From Adiantum capillus-veneris (taxonomy: Eukaryota > Streptophyta > Polypodiopsida > Polypodiales > Pteridaceae), in assembly GCA_014529385.2 (NCBI GenBank), contig CM043944.1:173354740-173418739 (forward strand): a stretch of 64,000 bases of DNA, written 5' to 3'. Made by a program: the position numbers and the translations under genes. Below, one piece after another: positions 44,203 to 54,608 of the stretch. How positions within the stretch are numbered: the stretch's first letter is position 1; each line of letters starts with the position of its first letter. The notes beneath the pieces are model-generated. The model saw only the letters and a program-made list of their open reading frames with translations, made no database searches and was not told where the DNA came from.

Positions 44203-44699
44203 GAACTTCGATTACATAACTACACCAACAACGATGTGCGACATTTTTCTGTAATGGCCATCCAGCATATTATAATCTCGGTAAACAGACACACAAGAGA
44301 GGAAGCGGCGAGAGTTGAAGAGTTTGAAGAGGCTCGCATTAACGAAATGACGCAACGCCACAATCAGAGTCAAGAAGAAGTTCAAAATATGCAAGAAGCA
44401 ATAAACCAATATTATGCGGACGCCACATAAGTAGAGGAATGGGCTACACGTCGACGACAAGAGCAAGAACAGCGGGAAGCTTCACAGGTGCAAGAAGCAT
44501 GAGAAGCCGTGGAAGAGGCCCATGATTTCGAGCGACGCGAAAGGATGCCCGAGACCAGCGTCCCCAGAGGCAGAGGTAGCAGCAACCGGAGCAGAGGGTA
44601 GGGGAGCAACTGGAGCAGAGGGCAAGGGACGAGTGGCACAAAACGGGGGAGAGGACAGGGGATGAGTGGCACAAATCGGGGGAGAGGACAGTAGCAGGG

Positions 44700-45355
44700 A
44701 AAGGGAGCAAATTACTTGTATAAATCTTGATAGAAACAACACAATATGTAAAGTTTTGAAACATTGAAAATGTACATTTTTGAAACATTGTTTGACCGCC
44801 AAAAAATGTCTCTGCATTAGTCATTTTGAAGAGTACATCATGGATTGCATGGCATCAAAGCTCTTTGCGTGCACAAGGTATGTGACCTAGCTTTCGGTGG
44901 AAGAAATTAAGTGAAGGGTATTTGTTAGTGACTCCTTGCACAATGTTGTTTTCTCCTTGCGCCTTGGAATCTGAAAAAAAGAAAAAGTTAGATTCTGTCA
45001 TAGTGTATTAAAGACAATCAAAATTTATCGATTTAGTAAGCACCTTTCTATAGTTGAGGTTGAATGCATACAATTCCGGCAAAAGTGGAAGTTCTTCACA
45101 TGTAAGATCTATCTTGAGATGTGCAAGAGTTGTGCTTGACATTGTCTCCATCACAGTAAGTAGGCTGTCTCAAAAGTAGAGCTCCATTGATAAAGGTTTG
45201 TTCTCGAGGCTGTTCTCTGTATCTTGGTTGAGTGGAATAAGTTGCCCGCTAAGAAGATGATATCTAATATAGTAAAACGATACTAAGAAATTTTGAGAGC
45301 TTATAATGAACTTGCAAATTATGGACTTCTTTTGCAAAATCCAGATTTTGTTTTG
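44700..45355 (-). other. possible 3' exons of T5
   Basis: Minus-strand fragments such as EELPLLPELYAFNLNYRK (about 45040-45095) and SGQLIPLNQDTENSLENKP (about 45200-45255) look like coding exons continuing T5, but I cannot join them with confidence. Confidence 0.3.
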
Positions 45356-46209
45356 TCATTGTTTCCTATCCCAGTTATCATCTAAAAAGTCCAAACAGCT
45401 CTCAGACTTGCAAATGAACATTGTTGCAGTAGTTCTTATTTGCTCATCGAAGAAAAAATCTACAAAAACTTCAAGAGGTATAAATAGTGCGAGCCGAACT
45501 ATTTTTGTGGCAATTGAATACTTGAGGGACTTTTGTATATCCTGAAACAACTTATTCGTGAAGCTTTCACTAGTTTGCGAAGCAGGCAGGGACCAATCCT
45601 TGCTGTCAAAGGATGGAAGTGAAAAAGGAGCTACACGACCCCAACCAATGGAAGTTCTCGGTTCCACATATGACATATCATAAAAGAAAATTCCATTATC
45701 TGCAAGTTCCTTGTGTTGTCTTCCTCTGTACATTTGCTCACCAATAAATGCATGGAAAGCATAAAAAATCCCAACTATGCTCTCAACTGGTTCCCAATCT
45801 GTCCTATTCGATGGATAAATATCTGAAACATACCAAAGATGATATCCACCACTTAATATTCGAGTATAATCATGCACTAAGCGAGATGTTGAAATAACTT
45901 ACAGTTGGGTCAATGCCTTGGAAAACTTGGAGGAGATGTTTGCAACATTAAGTCTGCATGCTGGAAAGCATGTTGTATGAAGACCTCTTTCACCCGCTTG
46001 CTTTGTGCACACACTTTAAACTCTTTAACTTGACCCTTGAAAGCCTCCACAAAATCATTGCGTTGCCTCCTCTTCCTCCTCCTAGTTTGCAGTAGAACCC
46101 AACTTCCGATAGTTATTCAAGATGGAATCCATGCTTGATCGTCTGTAGTATAACTGTTAAAAATGCTAACAGAGTCAATGGTAGTGCTAGGCCTTCGAGA
46201 AGTAGACAT
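45356..46209 (-). pseudogene. orphan gene T5 of element T
   Basis: ATG at 46209 opens MSTSRRPSTTIDSVSIFNSY. After a TGA at about 46117 the frame goes on with a very basic stretch (RRRKRRQRNDFVEAFKGQ) and HAFQHADLMLQ, then a frame change near 45880-45900, then 173 codons (45356-45877) with ILSGGYHLWYVSDIYPSNRT, FYAFHAFIGEQMYRGRQHKE, LPSFDSKDWSLPASQ and FIPLEVFVDFFFDEQIRTT. It looks like a folded protein, but I recognise no family. It is the gene closest to the right end of T. Confidence 0.45.
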
Positions 46210-46539
46210 GGTGTGCAGTAGAATGAATACACAGAAAGGTTAGCGCAAATATGAAAAAGGGAAGAAGTTTTGAGAGGGAAGTAGAGCTACTCAAAGTCAT
46301 ATTTGGGCGGGAACAAAGATAGTAGATAGAGTCTTCAATGAAAGTTCTGAAATTCCTCGGTACATAGTTAGTACGACTTACGGCGTTTATGCCTTGAAAG
46401 CGTGAAATTGTGAAATTTGATGAACCAAAATAATATTTCCTCCCTTTTTTTAAAAGAGCTTGACTCCAAAATGTCGATTTCAACGTAACGTTAGCCTCTT
46501 TCTCATTGGTCGAGCGCCACTCTCTCTCTAGAACTGAAA

Positions 46540-46566
46540 GGCCCAAAAGTGAGTCCAACTTTCTCC
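46540..46566 (-). repeat. right terminal inverted repeat of T
   Basis: Complement of 27231-27256, 26 of 26 bases. Confidence 0.85.
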
Positions 46567-47396
46567 TAATGTGGCCCTGACGGTTGTCCTTTTTCTTCAA
46601 GCTTTGCAAGCTTTACCTTCAAGTCACACATTCCCTTCACAAGCTCATCTAGGATGGACTCATCAAACTTAGGAGCGATTTACCATTTTGTCAGAAGTTG
46701 AGGTGGAAGGACTTGTAGTGTTTACTACCATCTAGTCCCTTCTTCTTTGTCGTTTGGCAAGCAGAGAGATAGCACCTTCAACCTCATTCTAGTCGGTCTT
46801 TAGTCCTTGCTCAACATCTTTATCTTCAAGAAGAAGCTCCAAATTTTCTTGAAACTCTTTACCTGCAGCTTGTAAGAAAAGATCTGTCTTCTCTGCATCT
46901 AGTGTGGCACTTTCTGTCCTGGTGAGTTGTGTATAGTGCTGCTCAAATTCCCTAAGTAGCTCTGTTATTGATAGTCCTTGCTTTGGCTTGACTGTCCATT
47001 CTAAGAATGTCCTTTTGGTCACTCTCTCAGAGTACTCCATGAAATATTCCTCCTTTAAATCTACTTTGAGTTCTTTCCAATTTCTCCCATGCCCATCTTT
47101 AATTCCCCTAACATGTTCTCTAATTTTTGGAGCAACAACTAGCTCAAAGCTGTGAATCATCTCACCTTCTGACAGGCGATGCAACTCCATCTCCTTCACA
47201 TCTCGCGTAAGTACTTGGTTACGTCTTTGCCATCGAGCTGATCCATTCTATTGACGACTGTTTGTATGGCCTTCGTTGCTGAAATATCCCTTCTTTCAGT
47301 GGCATGTTGTTGTTGCATGAACATTGCAAATGCTTGAAACATTTGCATTGTTGCTGGGTCAAAATGCATACCCTGTTGCTCAACATGATCACCCAT
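46567..47396 (-). pseudogene. gag N-terminal part of gypsy G
   Basis: ATG at 47396 opens MGDHVEQQGMHFDPATM, followed by a Gln-rich segment. A frameshift near 47196 leads into MELHRLSEGEMIHSFELVV, then YFMEYSERVTKRTFLEWTV, LREFEQHYTQLTRTE and FLQAAGKEFQENLELLLEDK, the helical capsid core of Ty3/gypsy gag. A tail (DESILDELVKGMCDLKVKLA) runs up to the end of T at 46567. Confidence 0.8.
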
Positions 47397-47449
47397 GTTT
47401 GCCCACAAACCCTCACCTTGGCAGTTTCGCATCGGGTTCACCAAAAATA

Positions 47450-48935
47450 TGTCGAGAAATTTGTGGTCTTGCCAGGAAAAGCACCGCACTTTTGGCTGTG
47501 AGATTCTCCAAAATCTATATGAAGGAGTTAAACCATAGATGCCATGAAGTATAGGGTTTGGAAGGAAGTGCAATCAAAGAAGCTTCATTCTTTCTCTCTT
47601 GTACTCACACACACAAAGAAAGAACACAAAAGAGAATATTAAAACAACACAAAGATGAAAACATCAAGGCTATGGTCATATCGTATCATGGGTTATATGA
47701 AAGGGTAGAGAGAATGAATTTCTAAGAGTGAGAGAGGTAGGTTTGGTTAAAGAGATGAGATTCGATATATATATGTTGGATTAGAGATGAAAAGAAAACA
47801 ACAAGAAATCAACAAAATATCAATGTAGAACACATCTTACTTGACAAACCCTTCGGCACCATTTTTGATGGAGAGAGAAGAAGAAGGAAGAATTCAACTT
47901 TGATTGATACACCAAGTCCAATACCTTCTTTGATTAGAGTTGATCTTCCAAGGATAGCTTACAAGGATGGCTAGTCTTTCTCTAGGAGAAAGTGTAGGCT
48001 TAAGCTTCTGTTAATGGCTAAGTATAATTAGAAAACAATCCTCTCACTCACTCATGGATCATCTCATGAATTGCTTGAATGGTTTTCAAGAAAGAAGATG
48101 TCCCCTTTTATAGGTGAAGGGAACCCCCAAGAGTTTACACAAGAAGAGAAGAGCTAGTGTGAACAGAAAATGGAAAAGTTGGAAATGAGATGTCATTGCA
48201 TGATGTGGGCAGACTGGGGTTCAATATTTTGATCATATCTCCTCAACCGTGGCTCCAAATTAAAGAGTAAAAATATGAGCAGGAAATTCAGGTCATTAGC
48301 TACGACTCCCATTTTATATACTTTTTCCAATTCGGATTGGAACCTTGTGTAAAAAAATCAAATAGCGTATAGTTTTGGCAGCAAAAGTCTTCTTGTGGTT
48401 CCTTTAGCTTAGACTTTCATTTGATTCCAATGGACACCTCATGGAATATGAAAGCATGACATTGCTCCTTGAAAAAAATTGTAATCTTGCTTGCAATAAT
48501 GCATTAAAACAAGTGTATTTTTTAAAATCATGCCACCTAGTGTCCCACTAGGATTTGATTCCCTCCTAGTAGCTATTTAAAAATAAATATAAGAAAAAAA
48601 ATAAAATTATATATATATATATATATATATTGGAATTTACCCTAGATATAGGATCTAGCTAGGGTATGAGATGATAATGAGATAGTAGAAATAAAGAACC
48701 AATGCTTTTTACCCCAAGTTAAAGGGGCGAAGCTATTGACGCTTTTCCCATAGTATTTTCTACGGTAAAGTAAGGATAGGTTACCCTTGAGATAAATAAT
48801 AGGATGACATAGAAAGCTTATTATTATACTTAGATATTCATATGTATATTGTAGGAAATATAATTATGTATCTAAAAAGTTGCAAGATAGATCTTGTAGC
48901 ATGCGTTCCCACTATGTATGTGTCACAGCACGACA
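47450..48935 (-). repeat. 5' LTR of gypsy G (1486 bp)
   Basis: Starts TGTCGAGAAATTTGTGG, ends CACAGCACGACA. Contains a (TA)n run at 48609-48632. Beside it on the inner side the minus strand reads ATTTTTGGTGAACCCGATG, the likely PBS. Confidence 0.9.
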
Positions 48936-49820
48936 GCGTAAAGAGCTGGAATTGAAGATTATGCATGAGGAAGATGATATGGACACTTTTCTTAATGGTT
49001 TCAAGGATATCAATGAGCAACTTATTTATGCAGGTGAAGTAATTTTAGACAGTTCCCTTGTGCAGACTGTTCTTGATGCCTTACCAGACTCTTACCAGAC
49101 TTTTGCTAGTACTTGGAGACTTATGACCCAAGGAAATCCTGAAGTTTTCAAGTTTGATGCATTATGCACATTGCTATTGCAATAGTCACTTTCTAGAAAA
49201 ACAGGACTAGGCAGTGTGCAGTGGAACAGGTTTTTATTGATTCTCAAAGAAAGGGTGGTAGCAGCAATACAGCCACTTCTTATGGTTTTGCTACGAGTGG
49301 CAAAAGTTCTGTTCCTAATGCTTTTGCTGGTAGCAATTCATCTGAAAATTTTGGTGATAAGGGCAAAAAGAAGATGCGTTGCCATTATTGTGAAGCCAAT
49401 GATCACTTGATCAAGCAGTGTCCTAAGTTGAAGGCCAAAGAGGCTAAGAAGAAAGAAGGTGGTTCCACTGCAAATGCTGGTTCCACTATAAATGCAGCTA
49501 TTGTTGAGTCTTCTGTGAAAGGAGACTGTGATGTTGATGTTGATGTAGAACGGGCTTTTAGTGCAAAGTGCACTTACAATCTTGTTGCCCATGATGCATG
49601 CATGTCAGTTTTGCTGCAGATCCACATGTGTGGTATTTTGACAAAGGTGCTACAAAGCACATTACCTCACATCATGAATTGTTCACCTCTCTCGAGTCTG
49701 TCCCTCATGGGAATTCAGTCACTTGTTCCAACAATGCCTCTTATCCAATTCAAGGAGTTGGAAAAATTGTACTTGCTGCTGCAAATGAGAGTTCTTTCAC
49801 ACTTGTTGATTCACTTTATG
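48936..49820 (+). pseudogene. gag C-terminus and protease start of copia B
   Basis: Resumes the gag frame broken at 20043: KIMHEEDDMDTFLNGFKDIN, then after a TAG at about 49180 the segment with knuckle RCHYCEANDHLIKQCPKL (about 49375-49430), ERAFSAKCTYNLVAHDAC, and in a shifted frame VWYFDKGATKHITSH (protease; DSGA reads DKGA). It ends at SSFTLVDSLYV where copia C is inserted. Confidence 0.92.
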
Positions 49821-50587
49821 TGTTAAGTATGGAGCCTGATTTACCCTTGTAATTTTCTGTGGTAAAAGCGTACATTTGTAAGGCCCCCATTATGAGGAGA
49901 AGCCATCGTGCGTGAAGGAAAATCACTCACCGGAAACCAAAATTTTCACGGCCAAGAATCAGGGGCAACTTTAGGGGCCTTGGGGGCGGAAGCCCCCGAG
50001 ACTTTTTTTTTCCCTCGCCGGAATATTCTTTTTTGCTGGAATATTATGGCTGGACGGCGGCTGGAAAGTGGTCGGAAAACAATCATCGGTTGGTCGGTGG
50101 CCGGTAGTCAATGGCCGGTGGCCGGAAGTCAATGGCCGGTGACCGAATTCAAAAGCGGACTTGTCTTCTCAAGGGCGGCCACACATGGACGGATTGGAGG
50201 GTCCAATTTGAACTTATTCGCACAAGAGCGGCTACACATGGCTGCCTCTCATAAGAGAGGGCAACCCTTTTAGCCTATAAAAGGAGGCCAGTTCTACACA
50301 CATTTCATAGTGTGAAGTTGATGCAACAAGGTGAGTGTGAGGTGGTGAGAGTGAAGCAAGGCGGGAGCTCTATTAAGGGTTTAATCCCTTTGTAAACTAC
50401 TTCTTCTTTTGAAGTGCTAAAGCCATTGAGTGGCTACTTTCCCGTGGACGTAGCCCACATTGGGTGAACCACGTATATCGTGTGTACTCTCTCTCTCTCT
50501 ACTCTATAATCTCTTGTGTCTAAATATATCTCTCTCCATTAAGTAATCTACTCAAATATCTATTTAGCTACGTCTTATTTCCTAACA
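49821..50587 (+). repeat. 5' LTR of copia C (767 bp)
   Basis: TGTTAAGTATGGAGCCTGAT to TTATTTCCTAACA. Contains TATA box GCCTATAAAAGGAGG (about 50273-50287) and repeated TCAATGGCCGGTG motifs (50087-50145). PBS TGGTATCAGAGCAAGG follows at 50590. Confidence 0.93.
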
Positions 50588-50660
50588 ACTGGTATCAGAG
50601 CAAGGTTTGCTCGTAGCTAAATTATCTCAAGGAAAGGATTCCTTGAATTAAGTGGGAGTT

Positions 50661-53600
50661 ATGGCGGAGGAAGGGAAGCTCAAGATCGAGAAGTTCAACG
50701 GAAAAAACTACCAACATTGGAAGATGCAGATTGAAGCATGGATTGTCCTTGATCGAAAGGCACTGAGAACAATCCGGTTAAGCTTGGCGTCAATGGTGGC
50801 CTTCAATGTTTCGGAGATGAAGACCACGGAGGACTTGATGAAGTCACTTGACGACTTCTACGAGAAACCATCGGCATCCAATAAGGTATTTCTTATGAAG
50901 CGCTTGTTCAATCTAAAGATGGCAGAGAATGGTTCAGTTTGCAGAACACCTAAATGACTTTAACACAAACATAAGTCAACTTCGATCGGTGAAAATCAAT
51001 TTCGATGACGAAGTGCGAGCTCTCCTTATACTATCATCTCTACCGGATAGTTGGGACAGCCTTGTGATGGCTGTAAGTAATTCTATTTCTGGCACAAATA
51101 CTCTTAAGTTTGATGATGTTGTGGGTGTTCTCCTAAGCGAGGAAATACGAAGGAGAAGCATAGGAGAATCATCAAGTGCTACACTGTCAGTGGAAACAAG
51201 AGGAAGGCCTAAGGAAAGGTTCAAAAACCAAAAGGGTCGTGATTGCTCAAGGCGGAGCAAGTCACACACAAAATCAGTTCTTGAATGTTGGAACTGCGGC
51301 AAGAAGGGCCACATCAAGAAGGATTGCTGGTCCAAGAAGAAGAAGGTGGCAGAGTCTCAAGACAACAAGCCAACATCGGAGGGCAATGTGGCAGGTAAAG
51401 TAGAGCAAGATGCTCTAATTCTCTCATTCGACAATGTGTCTAATTCATGGATAGTAGATTCCGGGGCTTCATTCTATGAGACACCACACAAGCAACATTT
51501 CCAAGACTACACCAAAGGTAATTTTGGGTATGTATACTTGGGAGACGATGAAGCTTGTGAGATTGTCGGCAAAGGTACAGTTTCTGTCAAAACTGCTAAC
51601 GGAAATGAATGGAAGCTTAAAGATGTTAGGCATGTTCCTTCTCTTCCCAAAAAATTTGATCTCTACAATACAATTGGATGATGAAGGTCACAACATTGCA
51701 TTCGGAAACAAAATGTGGAAGATATCAAAGGGATCTTTGGTGGTTGCCAAGGGAGAAAAATTCGGTACACTTTACTTGTGTACTGTTAGCACGCAACCTT
51801 CAGCTTGTGCAACAACTACAGAAGTTGACAGTGGGGTGTGGCACTACCGACTTGGGCATATGAGTGCCAAAGGAATGCAAATCCTTCAAACAAAGAAGCT
51901 TCTACCAGGTTTGAAAGAAGTGGACTTAGAGTTCTGTGAAGATTGTGTTTATGGTAAACAAAAGAGGGTAAAATTTCAAAAATCAAGAAATGAAAGAAAA
52001 AATAAAAAACTTGAGTTGGTTCATTCTGATGTTTGGGGTCCTGCAAGTACACCATCACTTGGTGGCTCATTGTACTATGTAACATTCATAGACGATGAGA
52101 CTAGAGAAACATGGGTTTATGTCATGAAGAATAAATCCGATGTATTTTCTATATTTCGAAGGTGGAAAGCCTTTGTGGAGAATGAAACAGGTACCAAGGT
52201 TAAATGCCTCAGATCCGACAATGGAGGCGAATATTGCAGCTAAGCTTTTGAAAGCTTTTTTGCTAGCAATGGCATTCGGAGGCAAAGGACAACCCCAAGG
52301 ACACCTCAACAAAATGGGATTTTGGAAAGAGTGAACAGGACAATCATGGAGCGAGCACGAAGCATGCGGCTACATGTAGGCCTGCCACTTGAGTTTTGGA
52401 CGGAAGCTATAAGTACGTCTGTGTACTTAATCTACCGGTCACCCTCAACGGCATTGGATGGGTGAGTTTCAGAAGAGGCATGGACAGGTAAACCGGTGAA
52501 TTATGCATTTCTCAAAGTGTTTGGGTGTGAGGCTTTCATGCACATAGATAGAAGCCTAAGATCAAAGCTAGATGCAAAGTCCAAAAAGTGTTTCTTCATT
52601 GGCTATGGAGAAAGTGACTTTGGGTATCGCCTATGGAATCCTGAAGATGGTAAAATCTTAAGGAGTAGAGATGTAATTTTTAACGAACAAAATATGTACA
52701 AAGATTACTTGGAAAGAAAACAAACAAAAGAAACAGGTGATGAGTACATGGAGCTTGAGGATGGTGAAGACTCAAGGACTGCAAATGGTGACAATGTGCA
52801 ACAACGTCAACCAAATGAGGAGCCTCAACCTATTCCCTGAAGATCTACAAGAGCAAGTAGACCTCCACAAAGGTTTGTTTCTTCCTTCAACCATCTCTTG
52901 ATCGCAGATTTTGAAGAGCCGAAATTGTACGAAGAAGCTATGCAACATGAATCCAAAGAAGAATGGACGAAGAGCATGCAAGTGGAGATGGACTCACTAC
53001 ATCGCAACCAAACATGGGAGTTGGTTGAGTTGCCTAAAGGTAAGCGGGTACTTCAAAACAAATGGGTGTACAAGCTGAAGGAAGAAGAAGGTGGGAAGAA
53101 AAGGTACAAGTCTAGGCTTGTGGTAAAAGGGTTTTCTCAAAAGAAAGGTATTGAATTCAATGAAATATTTTCTCCTGTTGTAAAAATGAACTCAATTAGG
53201 CTTGTCTTAAGCCTTGTGGCTGCTCATGATTTAAATCTCGAGCAAATGGATGTAAATACGGCATTCCCTCACGGTGACTTAGAGGAGGAAATCTACATGC
53301 TTCAACCAAAGGGGTATGAAGTAAAAGGTAAGGAGAAAATGGTTTGCAGATTAAAGAAGAGCTTGTATGGTTTAAAGCAAGCATCAAGACAATGGTACTT
53401 GAAGTTTGATCGATGGATGTTGGATCATGGATTCACAAGATGCAACTTGGATCACTGCGTCTACACGAAGAATTTGGGAGATGGGAAGTTCATCATCCTA
53501 ATGTTGTATGTTGATGACATGCTGATTGCAAGTGCTAACATGCAGGACATCAAAGACCTAAAAGAGGATCTGTCTAAATCTTTTTCAATGAAATATTTAG

Positions 53601-54469
53601 GTGTTGCAAAGAGGATACTTGGTATGAAAATATCAAGGGACAGGACGAAGAAGACAATAAAGCTATCTCAAGAAGATTACATCAAGAAGGTACTAGAAAG
53701 GTTTGCAATGCAAAATGAAAAACCAGTTTCTACACCTTTGGCTGGTCATTTTAAACTAACGAAGGATATGTGTCCAAAGACACGAGAGGAGATAGCCTAT
53801 ATGTCTAAAGTTCCATATGCTGCAACGGTAGGTTCTCTAATGTATGCTATGGTCTGGACAAGGCCAGACATTGCACATATAGTGGGAGTTGTGAGTAGGT
53901 TCATGGACAACCCAGGTAAAGAGCATTGGCAAGCTGTGAAGTGGATACTTAGGTATCTAAAAGGGACAACAACAAATGCTTTCTATTTTGGAGGAACTAA
54001 TATTTTTCTAGAAGGGTATGCTGATGCATATATGGCAGGTGACAAAGATACTCAAAGGAGCACTACTGGCTATGTGTTCACGGTTGGAGGCACAACAGTA
54101 AGCTGGGCTTCAAAGTTGCAGAAAGTGGTTTCACTTTCTACCACGGAAGCAGAGTATGTAGCAATGACGGAGGCAAGCAAAGAAATTCTGTGGCTTCACA
54201 GATTCTTAGAAGAGCTTGGATTCAAATAAGACAATTGTGTCTTGTACAGTGATAGCCAAAGTGCTATCCATCTTGCGAAGAACTCAGCCTTTCATTCAAG
54301 GACAAAGCACATTGAGGTGAGATATCACTTCATACGCACTCTTTTGGAAGAGGGACAGCTAAAGCTAGGAAAGGTGCATACAAGTGAAAATCCTACAGAC
54401 ATGTTTACAAAAGTGGTCAACAAGGAGAAGTTGAGCTTTTCCTCATCTTCAATCGGCATTCAAGGATAA
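50661..54469 (+). pseudogene. gag-pol polyprotein of copia C
   Basis: Gag starts MAEEGKLKIEKFNGKNYQHW (UBN2 family), with an internal deletion or frameshift near 50930-50957; knuckle CWNCGKKGHIKKDC at about 51287. Protease SWIVDSGASFYETPH, integrase (SDNGGEYCS, then a shifted frame near 52243-52320), RT and RNase H in the open frame 52898-54229 (VDVNTAFPHGDLEEEIYML-like, ILMLYVDDMLIASA intact, TEAEYVAM) and 54242-54469 (YSDSQSAIHLAKN). Stops at about 52460, 52839 and 54227. Dead, but the RT core is intact. Confidence 0.93.
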
Positions 54470-54529
54470 GAAGCCAGAATGGAAAGCAGTCACAGGTTTG
54501 GTTTGGAGATCAGTCTCCAAGTGGGAGAT

Positions 54530-54608
54530 TGTTAAGTATGGAACCTGATTTACCCTTGTAATTTTCTGTGGTAAAAGCACACATTTGTAAGGCCCCCATT
54601 ATGAGGAG
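54530..54608 (+). repeat. truncated 3' LTR of copia C
   Basis: 79 bp matching the start of 49821-50587 (TGTTAAGTATGGAACCTGAT to ATTATGAGGAG), preceded by the PPT AAGTGGGAGAT. It ends abruptly in copia B integrase sequence. Confidence 0.92.

Larger units (their letters stand above)
36921..44692 (+). pseudogene. histone H3-like / Ulp1 protease fusion gene of T (T4)
   Basis: Exons: 36921-37965; 38369-38531 continuing at 43698-43705 beyond copia A; 43780 to about 43865; 43982-44127; 44203-44692. The introns have good GT/AG sites. Frame 1 opens MPRVKACARRATSES (basic tail), then an H3 fold (37065-37260: VREICEQW, SSALLCLQEIAEGYLVEFF, HAHRVTIMPWDFD), then in the same frame a Glu-rich linker (VDPEAVMEETETIIEEP). 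After a 1-base shift near 37620 the linker continues and enters an Ulp1 (C48) fold: DNVDFLCMRNFTDLLATNEV, VYVIDPLILPYL, DHWSLMLFDMEAKIFYYANSG (catalytic His in HW; the usual Asp is Asn), STQTDDYSCGW (Gln and Cys). The tail is coiled-coil then RG-rich. Stops: 37104, 37344, about 37632, 37847, 38445, 44428 and later. Confidence 0.75.
27230..46566. mobile_element. TIR DNA element T with histone-like/Ulp1 gene
   Basis: Ends are inverted repeats of 26 perfect bases starting GAGAAAGTTGGACTCACTTT (27231-27256, complement 46540-46565). A TA dinucleotide lies outside each end (27228-27229, 46567-46568), so the target duplication may be TA; CATTA/TAATG outside both ends makes the exact boundary uncertain. 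It splits gag of gypsy G. Contents from left: transposase-like gene (27574-30270, plus), orphan T2 (30877-32001, minus), hairpin cluster 1, a minisatellite, hairpin cluster 2 with solo LTR, orphan T3 (35770-36337, minus), hairpin cluster 3, H3-like/Ulp1 gene (36921-44692, plus) interrupted by copia A, orphan T5 (45356-46209, minus). Native length about 12.5 kb. All genes carry stops. Superfamily unresolved. Confidence 0.75.
20044..48935 (-). mobile_element. Ty3/gypsy element G, split by DNA element T
   Basis: Long-LTR gypsy element inserted in the gag of copia B with a 4-bp duplication GCGT (20040-20043 and 48936-48939). LTRs 20044-22039 and 47450-48935 both start TGTCGAGAAATTTG and end in CACGACA or its mutated form CACGATA. 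The minus-strand order is gag, protease, RT, RNase H, integrase. Of the 28.9 kb, 19.3 kb is the DNA element T inserted in gag, so G itself is about 9.6 kb. The RT style (VPKKNDSLRFIQDMQPVNK, DLYSGYDQFQLA, TLPQGATNSVAHM) recalls gypsy elements of fungi and early land plants more than common angiosperm lineages; this is an impression to check. Confidence 0.92.
49821..54608 (+). mobile_element. Ty1/copia element C (Tnt1/Tork-like), 3' LTR truncated
   Basis: 5' LTR 49821-50587, PBS, gag-pol 50661-54469, PPT, and only the first 79 bp of the 3' LTR (54530-54608). Inserted in the protease region of copia B. The missing 690 bp of LTR and about 130 codons of B beyond it point to one deletion across the junction. 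Pol resembles the Tnt1-94 group. Confidence 0.93.

Noticed and set aside
20044-48935. A single giant 29-kb gypsy retrotransposon
   Set aside because: The 26-bp inverted repeats at 27231 and 46540 and the split gag show that two thirds of the length is an inserted DNA element.
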